A DNA stretch of 64,000 bases from Clostridium liquoris (GCF_002995785.1 NZ_PVXO01000073.1:1-64000); one strand, 5' to 3'; counted from the stretch's first letter, positions 8,299-18,435 are shown. Numbers and translations: made by a program. The notes: a model not told the origin generated them from the letters alone.

Positions 8299-9702
8299 TT
8301 AATCTTTTTCTAGAATATGCTTAATTATATCAATACCCTTTTTTATTTCTTCCTCCCCAACTTGAGAAAATCCCATTCTAAAATAGTTTAAACCTTCTTC
8401 AGGATTTTTATAGAATATTATTCCCGGAGTTATTAATACTCCTTCTCTTTTACATCTATAAAACAAATTCATACAATTAACTTTTGTACCTTTTAACTTT
8501 ATATAAAAGTGCAGTCCTCCACCTGGGGAATAGAATTCAATATATTCTTTTAATTGAAATAAGTATTCTTTCATAAACATATATCTATCTTTATAAACTT
8601 TATTTAAAACATTTATATACTCTTTCCACATTCCTTCTTTTATATATAAATCCAAGGCCCTTTGCATTAAACTTGATGTAGCAATATCCGTATTTACCTT
8701 TGAATTTTGTATGCTTTCCTTAAATATTTTAGGACATATCATATAACCTAATCTAATACCAGGTAAAAAAATTTTAGAAAAACTTTTTATATATATTACT
8801 CTATCGTTATAATCAATACTTTTAAAGCTTACATACTCATTATTATTATATATTAACTCAGATAGATAATCATCTTCTATTATATAAAAATCATATATCT
8901 CTGCCATATTTAGTAGTCTTCTCTTTTTTTCAATGCTATAGCTTATGCCTGTAGGATTCTGAAAATAGCTCATTATATATACACATCGTATTTTATTTTT
9001 TTTTGCTAACTTTTCTAATTTATTTAGATCCATGCCGTCTTTTTCTAATTCTATTTCATATATATTAGATCTTCTCCATTTAAATACCGTAAGAGCGCCT
9101 CCATAGGTAGGCTTTTCTACTACAACATTATCATTTACATTTATTAAAGCCTTTGAAGCTATATCTATCCCCTGCTGTGCCCCGGAAACTATAAGAATAT
9201 TATCTTTCCCTATTTTATTATCCCAAAAAAATTCATCTATACTTTTCCTCAATCCTTCATAACCTAAAGCTTCCTGATAAGCTAAGGCTTCCATACCGTC
9301 CCTATCTAATACCTTGTTTATGACATCCTTAAAAGAGCTTATAGGAAAAACATCACTACAGGCTGCTTCTCCAGAAAAGTCTATATATTTTTTCATCTCT
9401 TCACTGCTTATTTTTCTAACAACTTCTCCATATCTCTTTTTTAAGTTTACGGCTATTTCTTTTCTTTTTGCGTAAGTTCCACTTCCTACCTTTTGAATAG
9501 CATAGCCTTCACTTTCTAGTTTTTTATATGCACTTACTATAGTAACATTATTCACCTTTAAAAGCTTAGATAAATTTCTAATAGAAGGCAGTTTTTCTCC
9601 GTCTTCTATTAAATTATCATCTATTAATTTTTTTATATGTTGAGCTATTTTAATATACTTAGCAATATCAATGTTTTCTAAATCTACAAAATACTTATCC
9701 AT
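8299..9702 (-). CDS. MocR-type GntR/aminotransferase regulator
   Basis: A fusion of an N-terminal GntR winged helix (LIEDGEKLPSIRNLSKLLKVNN, ~25-80) with a fold-type I aminotransferase domain. The PLP lysine sits in YIKSFSKIFLPGIRLGYM, and the PLP-site aspartate/proline stretch is YFQNPTGISYS. MocR proteins sense PLP or amino-acid adducts and regulate vitamin B6, GABA or similar genes; no PLP-synthesis genes are adjacent, so the target is unknown. An upstream ATG at 9738 lies in a repeat hairpin; I chose the ATG at 9702 behind GAGAGG. 467 residues. Confidence 0.88.
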   Translation of the reverse strand: MDKYFVDLENIDIAKYIKIAQHIKKLIDDNLIEDGEKLPSIRNLSKLLKVNNVTIVSAYKKLESEGYAIQKVGSGTYAKRKEIAVNLKKRYGEVVRKISSEEMKKYIDFSGEAACSDVFPISSFKDVINKVLDRDGMEALAYQEALGYEGLRKSIDEFFWDNKIGKDNILIVSGAQQGIDIASKALINVNDNVVVEKPTYGGALTVFKWRRSNIYEIELEKDGMDLNKLEKLAKKNKIRCVYIMSYFQNPTGISYSIEKKRRLLNMAEIYDFYIIEDDYLSELIYNNNEYVSFKSIDYNDRVIYIKSFSKIFLPGIRLGYMICPKIFKESIQNSKVNTDIATSSLMQRALDLYIKEGMWKEYINVLNKVYKDRYMFMKEYLFQLKEYIEFYSPGGGLHFYIKLKGTKVNCMNLFYRCKREGVLITPGIIFYKNPEEGLNYFRMGFSQVGEEEIKKGIDIIKHILEKD

Positions 9703-9719
9703 ATCATAACCTCTCAAAA

Positions 9720-9772
9720 AAGTGCAAAGCACTTCCATAGTTCACAGTTAACAATTATCCTCTGCAAACTAT
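9720..9772. repeat. short repeat block upstream of the MocR gene
   Basis: A small hairpin AAGTGC-AAA-GCACTT (9720-9734) is followed by ACAGTTAACAATTATCCTCTGCAAAC, a degenerate relative of the 33-base unit at 6028-6060. A like hairpin (AAAAAAGTGC / GCACTTTTTT) follows the deacetylase gene at 29926. It separates the MocR gene from the nucleotidyltransferase gene. Confidence 0.5.
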
Positions 9773-9793
9773 AAAAGTTACTTCCCACAATTT

Positions 9794-10693
9794 CTATATA
9801 AAATAAACATTTTCTTTAAATAGGGTCTTGCCATCACTGGCTTTATAATCTCTGGTTTCTTTTTTAACTATATCTTTTTCACAAAGTTTTTCTAATATTT
9901 CCTCTATATCTATATCAAAACTATGGAATAAAGTTGCCTTTTTTATATCTTCTCCACTTAAAAATGCATCTTTTTCCTTCATATAATTCAATAATATGCT
10001 TGTAATATTTTTTAAGTCAGCATCTATATTTTCGTCTACAAAGGTTAATAGTTTTTCTATAGCTTTCTTTACATCTTCCTTGCTAAAAAATAATTCATCT
10101 ACACGTTGCTTAAATTTGTCATTTAAATTCATGGCCATAGTCATGGCATCTTTGCTTATCATATATCCAGAAGAATTTACAAATAACTTTGCATACTCTT
10201 CTGCGGTCTTTACAGCTGAAGCATATGCTGTATATATACCATCATTATACAGATATTTTCTACAAACCCCGCTGCTTTTTAATAAACTACCTAAATACAC
10301 CATATTCCATCTTTCTCTGTCCAAATCAGGATAATATCTGCCACTATCATATCTATTGGTTATATCTTCATCTTTAGAAAAAACTAATCTAGAAGATGCA
10401 AATATTCTATGGATGAAACCTCCTCTTAGATCCTCGTCATAAAGCTGCATGAATTTATTTTTACTCATAAGTTTTATATGAACAGGCACACCTTTTTCCT
10501 CAGTATATATATTTTTAATATCAGGGATTTTTTCATTTACAATAACAAAAAGATCTATATCAGATTTATCCCACAAATCCCCAGTGATAACACTACCAAA
10601 TACCATAGCCGCAAGCACTGTATCATTACCCTTAAGTCTTTCTACAAGACCATTGAAAGCTCTTTGATACTGTATAATAGTTTTTTCCAACAC
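9794..10693 (-). CDS. nucleotidyltransferase-domain protein
   Basis: The N-terminal ~100 residues carry the polymerase-beta-superfamily motif VFGSVITGDLWDKSDIDLFVIV (GS followed by DxD), typical of minimal nucleotidyltransferases. The rest (to residue 299) is helical, ending in a winged-helix-like stretch (FDIDIEEILEKLCEKDIVKKE). The substrate is unknown: it could be an antibiotic, a protein (AMPylation) or a nucleotide. The start is GTG at 10693 or TTG at 10690 behind AGGGGG; the TTG has better spacing. It is a solitary gene between two spacers, with no HEPN partner next to it. Confidence 0.75.
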   Translation of the reverse strand: MLEKTIIQYQRAFNGLVERLKGNDTVLAAMVFGSVITGDLWDKSDIDLFVIVNEKIPDIKNIYTEEKGVPVHIKLMSKNKFMQLYDEDLRGGFIHRIFASSRLVFSKDEDITNRYDSGRYYPDLDRERWNMVYLGSLLKSSGVCRKYLYNDGIYTAYASAVKTAEEYAKLFVNSSGYMISKDAMTMAMNLNDKFKQRVDELFFSKEDVKKAIEKLLTFVDENIDADLKNITSILLNYMKEKDAFLSGEDIKKATLFHSFDIDIEEILEKLCEKDIVKKETRDYKASDGKTLFKENVYFI

Positions 10694-10870
10694 TATTCCC
10701 CCTTTTAAATAAATTCATAAGTGTTAAATTATATCCTATTATATAATATTACTGGACATAATTACAATACTTCACTTTGACAAATGCATGTTTTCCTTCA
10801 CTTTTATTAATTAATTTTATACTAGTATTAATTCTATACTTATTTCCCTTTTATATTCAAAGAAAGAATT

Positions 10871-10905
10871 AAAAGTAATCCACACCTAATGTATAGATTA
10901 CTTTT
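10871..10905 (-). terminator. hairpin terminator after pyc
   Basis: A perfect 10-bp stem (AAAAGTAATC / GATTACTTTT) with a 15-base loop lies ~50 bases after the pyc stop. The downstream minus-strand sequence is AATTCTTTCT. The rest of the 10694-10956 spacer is AT-rich with no other feature I can support. Confidence 0.65.
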
Positions 10906-10956
10906 AAATGATAATATTAAAATTTGTCTAAAATTAAAATTAGTTCAGGTGAACAA

Positions 10957-13900
10957 TTAGCATTGGGATAATTTAACTATGAGCTGGCTAGTTTTCACCT
11001 GTTCCCCTTCCTTCACATAAATCTTTTCTACCTTTCCATTTACAGCAGCCTGTATATTAGTTTCCATCTTCATAGCTTCTATTAAAGCTATACTATCTCC
11101 TTCTTTTATTATATCTCCTTCTTTTACAAAAACATTTAATATGGTTCCAGGTATACTTGCACCTATTTCATATTTATTGAATTTATCTGCTATTTCAATA
11201 GGATTTTCTTCCAATGATTTAATACTATTAGTTTTATCTATAATTTCTATCTCTCTTCTATTGCCATTTACCTCAAAAACTAAAGTTCTTTTACCTTTGT
11301 TTAATTTTCCTATTTGAAGAAGTTTAATAATTAGAGTCTTACCTTCTCCAATTTCTATTTCACTAGTTTCCCCTTCCTTCAATCCATGGAAGAATACATC
11401 ACTACCCATATGGCTCAAATCACCATACTCTTCAATATATTTTATATAATCTTCCATAACTTCAGGATAAAAAGCATAACTTATTAAATCCTTATTGGAT
11501 GCTTCTATATTGTATTTTTCTTTAATATGCTTTTTGATTTTATCAAAGTCTTCAGGAGGCAATAACTCACCTGGACGTACATCTATGCTTTTCTCCCCTT
11601 TTAACACTAACTTTTGTAACCTCTTAGGGAAACCTCCTTCTGGCTGACCCATCATTCCTTTAAAGAAAGATACTACAGAATCAGGAAAAGCCATATTTTC
11701 AGCCTTTTCATATATATTTTCTGGTGTTAAATCATTTTTAACCATAAATATTGCTAAGTCCCCAACCATTTTAGATGAAGGAGTTACTTTAACTATGTCT
11801 CCTACCATTTCATTAACCTTTTTGTACATTTCTTTTACTTCGTCAAATCTATGTCCTAAATCAAAACTCTCTATTTGATTTTTTAAATTTGAATATTGGC
11901 CTCCAGGTATTTCATATTTATAAATTTCCGTGGAACCAGATTTTAATCCTGATTCAAACTGGGCATATACTGGTCTTACAGCACTCCAATAATCAGATAT
12001 CTTTTGTAGATTATCTAAATTAAGTCCTGTATCTCTTTCCGTATTCTCTAAAGCGGCCACTACAGAATTTAAAGCTGGCTGACTTGTAAGCCCTGACATA
12101 CTGCTAAAAGCTGTATCTACTATATCTACACCTGCTTCTGCTGCCATAAGTATTGTAGCTACTCCATTTCCAGTAGTATCATGAGTGTGTAAATGTATAG
12201 GAATAGAAATTTCATTTTTTAATGCTCTTATAAGTTTTCCTGCTGCATAAGGCTTTAACAGTGCTGACATATCTTTTATTCCAAGTATATGAGCTCCTGT
12301 TTTTTCTATTTCTTTAGCCTTTTTCACATAGTATTCCAAAGAATACTTATCCTTTGAGGTATCTAAAATATCTCCAGTATAGCATATGCATACCTCTACT
12401 ACTTTGCCAGTATTTAAGCTCTCATCTATAGCTACTTCCATACCCTTTAACCAGTTTAATGAATCAAATATTCTAAACACATCTATTCCTGATTTTGCTG
12501 ATTCTCTTATAAACCCTCTTATTACATTATCAGGATAATTTTTATATCCTACTCCATTTGCTCCTCTAACTAACATTTGCAGTAATATATTAGGTACTTT
12601 CTTTCTTATATTTTCAAGTCTTTCCCAAGGATCTTCTTTTAAAAATCTGTATGCTACATCAAATGTTGCTCCTCCCCACATTTCCATGGAAAATAAATCT
12701 TTAGCAAGATTAGCTTCTGCCTTAGCAATTTTTATCATATCTTTGCTTCTAAGCCTTGTAGCCATTAAAGATTGATTAGCATCTCTCATAGTGCTATCAG
12801 TTATTAATAACTTTTTTTGCTCATTTATCCATTTTACTAATCCTTCTGCCCCTTTTTCATCTAAAATTTGCTTTGTACCTCTTAAATCTTCAACCTTCTG
12901 AATTTTAGGTACTACAGGTACATCAAAGCTAGGTTTATTCCCTTTAGTTTCATTTACTACCTTTTCTCCTATATATTTTAATACTCTTAATTCCTCATCT
13001 TCTTTAGGTGATATATCAAAAAGCTCTGGATTGTCATTTATGAAATTTGTAGTACATTTTCCTTTTAAGAAGGTTGGGTGGTTAAGTACATTTATTAAAA
13101 AGTCCACATTGGTTTTAACTCCTGATACAGTTAATTCTCTAATGGAACGAATTGCTTTTCTTGAAGCATCTTTAAAGCTTCTTGACCAAGCAGTTGTTTT
13201 TACTAAAAGACTATCATAGTAGGGACTTATTACAGCTCCAGTAAAACCATTCCCTCCATCAAGTCTTATGCCAAAGCCAGAACCACTTCTATATATATCT
13301 ATTCTTCCAGTGTCTGGTGCAAAATTGTTCATAGGATCTTCAGTGGTAATCCTACACTGTATTGCATATCCATTAGGTACTATATCCTGTTGAGAAGTTA
13401 TATTTATTTCAGGAGAATTTAGAGCATATCCTTGAGCAATTAAAATTTGACTTTGTACAATATCTATTCCTGTAATCATTTCTGTTATGGTGTGTTCTAC
13501 CTGTACCCTAGGATTCATCTCTATAAAGTAATGATTGCCGTATTTGTCTACTAGAAATTCTACAGTTCCTGCATTAGCATAACCTACAGACTTTGCAATT
13601 TTTAAAGCATCATTACAAATCTCTTCTCTCTTTTCCTTGGAAATTGAAAATGCCGGTGCAAACTCTATAACCTTTTGATGTCTTCTTTGAATAGAACAAT
13701 CTCTTTCATGTAAGTGTACAATATTGCCATATTTATCACCAAGTATTTGAACTTCTATATGCTTTGGTCCCTCTAAATACTTTTCAATAAATAAACTGTC
13801 TATTCCAAAAGCTTTTCTTGCTTCTTCCTTAGCATTCCTAAAAGCAGGAATCAGTTCATTTTCACTTTTTACAATTCTCATTCCTCTTCCACCGCCGCCA

Positions 13901-14394
13901 GCTGATGCCTTCACCATCACTGGATAGCCACAAACTTTTGCAATTTCCAATGCCTCTTCTTCAGAAGTAATAGCTCTTTCTACGCCGGGTATTGTTGGAA
14001 CTCCAGCTTTCTTTGCCACTATTTTAGACTGTATCTTATCTCCTAACTTCTCCATCATTTCTGGAGTTGGTCCTATAAATTCTATGCCTGCTTCCCTACA
14101 CTTTCTAGCAAACTCAGGATTTTCTGATAAGAATCCATATCCGGGATGTATAGCATCCACTCCCTTTTTAAGCGCTAGATGAACTATTTCATCAATATTT
14201 AAATAAGCCTCTACAGGTCCTTTATTTTTACCAATTAAATAAGCTTCATCTGCTTTAGTCCTAAATAATGAGCATTTATCCTCATTTGAATAAATAGCAA
14301 CGGTTCTTATGCCTAGCTCATGACAAGCTCTAAAAATTCTTATAGCAATTTCTCCTCTATTAGCAACTAATACTCTTTTAAATCTTTTTATCAA
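10957..14394 (-). CDS. pyc: pyruvate carboxylase
   Basis: Pyruvate carboxylase converts pyruvate, bicarbonate and ATP to oxaloacetate (anaplerosis). All parts are in one 1145-residue chain. The biotin carboxylase domain (~1-460) has the ATP-binding glycine loop KASAGGGGRGMRI and RDCSIQRRHQKVIE. The carboxyltransferase domain (~530-830) has TDSTMRDANQSLMATR and the metal site HLHTHDTTGNG. The C-terminal biotinyl domain has EAMKMET, with the modified lysine at about 1109. The start is TTG at 14394 behind AAGGGGG. It is a single-gene transcript with a hairpin downstream. Confidence 0.98.
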   Translation of the reverse strand: MIKRFKRVLVANRGEIAIRIFRACHELGIRTVAIYSNEDKCSLFRTKADEAYLIGKNKGPVEAYLNIDEIVHLALKKGVDAIHPGYGFLSENPEFARKCREAGIEFIGPTPEMMEKLGDKIQSKIVAKKAGVPTIPGVERAITSEEEALEIAKVCGYPVMVKASAGGGGRGMRIVKSENELIPAFRNAKEEARKAFGIDSLFIEKYLEGPKHIEVQILGDKYGNIVHLHERDCSIQRRHQKVIEFAPAFSISKEKREEICNDALKIAKSVGYANAGTVEFLVDKYGNHYFIEMNPRVQVEHTITEMITGIDIVQSQILIAQGYALNSPEINITSQQDIVPNGYAIQCRITTEDPMNNFAPDTGRIDIYRSGSGFGIRLDGGNGFTGAVISPYYDSLLVKTTAWSRSFKDASRKAIRSIRELTVSGVKTNVDFLINVLNHPTFLKGKCTTNFINDNPELFDISPKEDEELRVLKYIGEKVVNETKGNKPSFDVPVVPKIQKVEDLRGTKQILDEKGAEGLVKWINEQKKLLITDSTMRDANQSLMATRLRSKDMIKIAKAEANLAKDLFSMEMWGGATFDVAYRFLKEDPWERLENIRKKVPNILLQMLVRGANGVGYKNYPDNVIRGFIRESAKSGIDVFRIFDSLNWLKGMEVAIDESLNTGKVVEVCICYTGDILDTSKDKYSLEYYVKKAKEIEKTGAHILGIKDMSALLKPYAAGKLIRALKNEISIPIHLHTHDTTGNGVATILMAAEAGVDIVDTAFSSMSGLTSQPALNSVVAALENTERDTGLNLDNLQKISDYWSAVRPVYAQFESGLKSGSTEIYKYEIPGGQYSNLKNQIESFDLGHRFDEVKEMYKKVNEMVGDIVKVTPSSKMVGDLAIFMVKNDLTPENIYEKAENMAFPDSVVSFFKGMMGQPEGGFPKRLQKLVLKGEKSIDVRPGELLPPEDFDKIKKHIKEKYNIEASNKDLISYAFYPEVMEDYIKYIEEYGDLSHMGSDVFFHGLKEGETSEIEIGEGKTLIIKLLQIGKLNKGKRTLVFEVNGNRREIEIIDKTNSIKSLEENPIEIADKFNKYEIGASIPGTILNVFVKEGDIIKEGDSIALIEAMKMETNIQAAVNGKVEKIYVKEGEQVKTSQLIVKLSQC

Positions 14395-14690
14395 TTTTTA
14401 AGCCCCCTTATAGCTGAATTCAAATACTACGAATGTATAAATATTTAATACAATGAATATAATTATATATAAATATTTTATAAATCAATTATATATGAAA
14501 GTTATATTTTTTTCAATTTCATTTTTAATTAAAATAGTACTTTATTTATATCATATTATCATGTTAAATCCAGATTAAATCTATAATCTTAAAATTGTAT
14601 GGATTTTAATACATACAAAATATTGCAATAAGGTTATGGTATATGTTTCATGTTAAGATATAATAATATTATATAAAAATCAATAATAAT
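14395..14690 (-). other. AT-rich upstream region of pyc
   Basis: There are no genes and no conserved RNA I can recognise. It should hold the pyc promoter: TTGATT at 14483-14488 and a downstream TATAAT are visible but separated by only 15 bases, so I rate that pair as weak. Confidence 0.35.
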
Positions 14691-14727
14691 AGAAAAGTGA
14701 TTAGCCAAATTGACTAATCACTTTTCT
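14691..14727 (-). terminator. terminator of the rubredoxin gene
   Basis: A 14-bp perfect stem (14691-14704 with 14714-14727) with a nine-base loop starts directly after the rubredoxin stop codon. The minus-strand 3' side is T-rich (CTTTTCT then ATTATTATT). Confidence 0.85.
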
Positions 14728-14728
14728 A

Positions 14729-14890
14729 TTATTTTGCTTTTTCAAATTTATCTTTGCTTACACCACAAATAGGACAAACCCAATTATCCGGTATCTGCTC
14801 AAAAGGTGTTCCTGGTTTTACTCCATTGTCTGGATCTCCCTGAGCAGGGTCATATATATATCCACATGCACTACAAACGTATTTATCCAT
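14729..14890 (-). CDS. rubredoxin
   Basis: A 53-residue iron protein of single-electron transfer, typical of anaerobes, where it supplies electrons to rubrerythrin, desulfoferrodoxin or oxygen reductases. I read the translation directly: [19 protein letters not shown] at the start and [15 protein letters not shown] near the end give the two CxxC iron-ligand pairs. The ATG at 14890 is preceded by GGGAGGAATTTTAT. It has its own terminator and sits alone between pyc and the amidohydrolase gene. It is too short for many gene-calling cut-offs. Confidence 0.97.
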   Translation of the reverse strand: MDKYVCSACGYIYDPAQGDPDNGVKPGTPFEQIPDNWVCPICGVSKDKFEKAK

Positions 14891-14973
14891 ATAAAATTCC
14901 TCCCAAAATAATTTATAATATTTTATTAACAGTGCTATCTTATTTTATAAAATTAATTCGATGTTTATCCATA

Positions 14974-16266
14974 TCACATAAGGTTTTTACATAATGCTTT
15001 AAAATCATATATTATTTTTTCCTTATCTATATTTAAGAATTCACCTTTCCTCATTACTATATTTCCGTCTACAATTACATATTCAACCTCACTGCCATTA
15101 GCCGAAAAAGCTATATTAGAATATACATTGTAATTTGGAACTAAATTAGGTTTGTTTAAATTAATCATTATTAAATCTGCTAAATAGCCTTCTTTAATTT
15201 TGCCTAATTTGTCAAAACCTAATGCTTTTGCACCATTAAGTGTAGCCATTTTAATTATTTCTTTGCCATCCAGTTTAGTCGGATCCCTGCACCAAAGTTT
15301 TTGAAGTAAAGCTCCTGTCTCCATTTCCTCCATCATATTTAAATTATTATTACTAGAAGCTCCATCAGTACCTATACACACATTTATTCCTTCATTTAGC
15401 ATTTCTACTATTCTTGGAATTCCGCTAGCCAACTTCATATTACTTTGAGGATTATAGACTACATTTACTTTGTTATTTTTAATTATTTTTATATCCTCAT
15501 CTGTTAAATGAACACAGTGGGCACCTACTACTCTATTTTCAAATATACCACTTTCTAAAAGAACTTGGCAAGAAGTACTGTTATATTGTTCCTTTAATAT
15601 ATTCACTTCATCTTCTGTTTCTGCAATGTGTATGTGTATACCGCTATCTATTTTTTTCCCTTCTTCCCCTATTACTTTTAATGCCTCTTTTGATAGTGTA
15701 TAGGGAGAATGAGGGGCTAACATACTTGATACCATTGTATTTTTGCAACTTTCAGTTTTTTTATGAAGTTCCAATGCTTCTTTTAGCTGATGTTCCCAAT
15801 CTTCTCCTATTATTGGTATTCCTAAAACAGCTCTAATATTAAATTCTTTAGCTACTTCCATAACTTCTTCCTGATAAAAATACATATCATTAAAACAGGT
15901 AGTCCCTGTACTAAGCATCTCCAAACAGGCAAGTTCCGTGCCCAGTTTTATGTGCTTTGCTGTAAATTTACTTTCCATTGGCCATATCTTTTCTTTTAAC
16001 CATCTCATAAGAGGTAATCCTTCTCCATATCCTCTTAACATAGTCATAGCTGCATGAGTATGAGCATTTATTAAGCCAGGCATAACACAATAATCCTTAC
16101 CATTTATTACTTCTAAGTTCTTATATTCCCCTATATTTTCTCCTATATATTCTCCATAAGAAACTTGTTTTATTAAGTTATCCTTAATTAATATATATCC
16201 CCTATCTATAACATCCCTGCCTTCATCCATAGTAATTATCATAGCATCCTTAATTAAAATATCCAT
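14974..16266 (-). CDS. mtaD: amidohydrolase, MTA/SAH deaminase type
   Basis: A zinc amidohydrolase of the family that deaminates S-adenosylhomocysteine and 5'-methylthioadenosine. Metal ligands appear in GLINAHTHAAMTMLRGYGEG (HxH), HIHIAETEDE, VGAHCVHL and CIGTDGASSNNN (Asp). The 430-residue length suits the family. The ATG at 16266 has GGGGGTG upstream; the longer ATG at 16281 lacks a ribosome site. Substrate choice within the family (MTA/SAH, atrazine-like or 8-oxoguanine) cannot be proven by eye. A role in SAM recycling would fit the methyltransferases and spermidine synthase here. Confidence 0.88.
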   Translation of the reverse strand: MDILIKDAMIITMDEGRDVIDRGYILIKDNLIKQVSYGEYIGENIGEYKNLEVINGKDYCVMPGLINAHTHAAMTMLRGYGEGLPLMRWLKEKIWPMESKFTAKHIKLGTELACLEMLSTGTTCFNDMYFYQEEVMEVAKEFNIRAVLGIPIIGEDWEHQLKEALELHKKTESCKNTMVSSMLAPHSPYTLSKEALKVIGEEGKKIDSGIHIHIAETEDEVNILKEQYNSTSCQVLLESGIFENRVVGAHCVHLTDEDIKIIKNNKVNVVYNPQSNMKLASGIPRIVEMLNEGINVCIGTDGASSNNNLNMMEEMETGALLQKLWCRDPTKLDGKEIIKMATLNGAKALGFDKLGKIKEGYLADLIMINLNKPNLVPNYNVYSNIAFSANGSEVEYVIVDGNIVMRKGEFLNIDKEKIIYDFKALCKNLM

Positions 16267-16287
16267 ATAACACACCCCCACTGTATT

Positions 16288-16520
16288 CAGTTGACAGAGG
16301 ACAATTGACAGTTGACAGTTATGGATGTTTTTATTCAGTTAACACTGCATAAAAACTTAAATTATAAATAATGAAGAATAAATAATAGATATGGATAATC
16401 TTTCTCCATTGTCACTACGAAAAATTTAAAATTAAATTTTAGCTTACCTTTTAGGTAAGGTTTCCTTATTTATTATTTATCATTTTTTATTTATTCTCTG
16501 TACTCTGTACTCTGTCATCT
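16288..16520. repeat. composite dispersed repeat block
   Basis: This spacer between hflX and the deaminase gene holds three parts. First is the 33-base GTCAACTG unit (16288-16320), which matches 6028-6060 in reverse complement with one mismatch. Second is a hairpin segment AGCTTACC-TTTTA-GGTAAGG followed by TTTCCTTATTTATTATTTAT (from ~16441), repeated at 58611-58660. Third is a run of CTGTACTCTGTACTCTGTCATCTGTACTCT up to the hflX stop. No gene is supported here. Confidence 0.75.
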
Positions 16521-16531
16521 GTACTCTAAAT

Positions 16532-18316
16532 CTATTCGCCAATCATATACCTTTTACACACATTATACACCTGTTTATCTACCTCTGCATGAATATAAAT
16601 TCCCTGTTCTCTATATTCTTCCACATTAACATTGGCATTTCTATGCAAATAAGCTGCAATAGCACTATCTGCATATGGAATTAGATATTCTTCCTTTTTT
16701 AATTTATAAGGTAATCTATTAATTATTTCTTCTATAAGTTTTTCTAAATTAATACCTTGTTTGGCTGATATTTCTATATACTGCATTCCCTTGAAATTAT
16801 CTTTTATGTTTAATAATTCTTCATCACTAACCTTATCTATTTTATTTAAAACAAGTATAGTTGGCTTATCTATAGCTTTTAATTCCCTTAACACCTCATT
16901 TACTGCCTCTGTCTGCTCTTTATAATTGTCTGAGGATACATCTACTACATGCAGCAGTAAATCAGAGTAAATCACCTCTTCTAATGTGGATTTAAAGGCC
17001 TCTACTAAATCATGAGGAAGCTTTTTTATAAATCCTACTGTATCCGTTAAGGTTATGGTTCTATTATCAGGAAGTACTATGGCTCTAGTGGTTGTATCTA
17101 AAGTAGCAAAAAGCATATCTGCCTCAAATACATTTCCCTTTAATGCATCTTCCTTTGGGGAATACATATTATACAGTACATTTCTTAAGGTGGATTTTCC
17201 TGCATTAGTATATCCAACTAAAGATACCTTAGGTATTTCATTTCTATTATCTCTTTGAGTTTCTCTTATCTTTTTTATTTTTTCTAATTCCTTAACTAAA
17301 TCATATATTCTTTCCCTTATATGTCTTCTATCTGTCTCTAATTTCTTTTCTCCTGGCCCTCTAGTTCCAATACCACCACCGGTTCTAGAAAGAACTGTAC
17401 CTAGACCTGATAGCCTTGGTAATCTATATTTTAGCTGAGCAAGCTCTACTTGAATTTTCCCTTCCTTACTTTTTGCTCTTTTTGCAAATATCTCTAAAAT
17501 TAGAGTTGTTCTATCGATTACTTTTACTCCAATAAAATCTTCAAGATTTCTAACTTGAGAAGCAGTTAATTCATCATCAAAAATAATCACATTTGCCTTT
17601 TTTGCCTGTGTCAGTAATGCAATTTCTTCTACTTTTCCCCTCCCTACATAGAAGGCAGAGTCAATTTTATTTCTTTTTTGTAAAACCTGCTCTACAGCAG
17701 TTACATTGCATGCCTTAGCTAACTCTTTTAACTCATCTAGACTTTCTTCGCTTTCAACACCAACTAAGATAGCCCTTTCACTATTATCCTCTACAACTTC
17801 ATTTGATTTTATGGTTTCTTCAATATATTTTATTCTACCCATTAAGTCATAACTAATAGCATTCTCAATAGTTAACTTTCCAGTAGTTTCAGCTACTAAA
17901 ATATCCTTTTCTACATTGCAAAAACCTAGAGTTGTATCTATAGGTCCAGCTTCGTCAACACCTATGGCTGCTATACAATCCAACTTTAATCTTGTAAGAG
18001 CAGATAAGTCTAAAGCAGATAATCTAGAGTTTCCATTTGGATGAGTATGAATTACTCTTACCCCTGATAATCTTTTTTCTTTTATATCAATTATAGGTAC
18101 CTCTACAGTAGTGCTATCTCCTATAGATACATCTATTACATTTCCTTTCCTATCTATAGCCACACTAACTTCTCTTTCTATTTCAGAAGTGACTTCTGAA
18201 ATTATATCCACTATTTCTAAATTAAAAACTTCATCTTTTGGTACTTTCACATTGTATATTTTATTCAATCTATCTAGTATAACATCTCTAATTCCTTCCG
18301 TATTTCCGTTTATCAT
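16532..18316 (-). CDS. hflX: ribosome-associated GTPase HflX with N-terminal JAMM-like domain
   Basis: HflX is a GTPase that binds 50S subunits and can split stalled or hibernating ribosomes. The HflX part covers roughly residues 195-594: glycine-rich segment [20 protein letters not shown]1 [12 protein letters not shown]3 DTVGFI, G4 LNKIDK. An extra ~190 residues precede it, containing H90-x-H92-x7-S100-x2-D103 ([14 protein letters not shown]), an exact JAMM metal signature, in a RadC-like context. The ATG at 18316 follows AAGGAGTGG; a longer start at 18364 lacks this. It is divergent from hpt. Confidence 0.93.
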   Translation of the reverse strand: MINGNTEGIRDVILDRLNKIYNVKVPKDEVFNLEIVDIISEVTSEIEREVSVAIDRKGNVIDVSIGDSTTVEVPIIDIKEKRLSGVRVIHTHPNGNSRLSALDLSALTRLKLDCIAAIGVDEAGPIDTTLGFCNVEKDILVAETTGKLTIENAISYDLMGRIKYIEETIKSNEVVEDNSERAILVGVESEESLDELKELAKACNVTAVEQVLQKRNKIDSAFYVGRGKVEEIALLTQAKKANVIIFDDELTASQVRNLEDFIGVKVIDRTTLILEIFAKRAKSKEGKIQVELAQLKYRLPRLSGLGTVLSRTGGGIGTRGPGEKKLETDRRHIRERIYDLVKELEKIKKIRETQRDNRNEIPKVSLVGYTNAGKSTLRNVLYNMYSPKEDALKGNVFEADMLFATLDTTTRAIVLPDNRTITLTDTVGFIKKLPHDLVEAFKSTLEEVIYSDLLLHVVDVSSDNYKEQTEAVNEVLRELKAIDKPTILVLNKIDKVSDEELLNIKDNFKGMQYIEISAKQGINLEKLIEEIINRLPYKLKKEEYLIPYADSAIAAYLHRNANVNVEEYREQGIYIHAEVDKQVYNVCKRYMIGE

Positions 18317-18357
18317 AAAATCCACTCCTTGCAATTTGACAAATAATTGTATAAACC

Positions 18358-18386
18358 TTGACAACTTTCATATAATTTTATACTAT
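18358..18386 (+). promoter_or_regulatory. sigma-A-type promoter for hpt
   Basis: TTGACA (18358-18363), a 17-base spacer, then TACTAT (18381-18386). The consensus -35 and spacing are ideal, about 50 bases before the hpt start. The GGAGG ribosome site is at about 18424. Confidence 0.75.
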
Positions 18387-18435
18387 AAAAACAACATTGT
18401 AAATATATATAATTGTTATAGAATGGAGGTCTATA

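Noticed and set aside
14395-14690. Riboswitch upstream of pyc
   Set aside because: The region is nearly all A/T without the conserved G/C-rich blocks of known classes.
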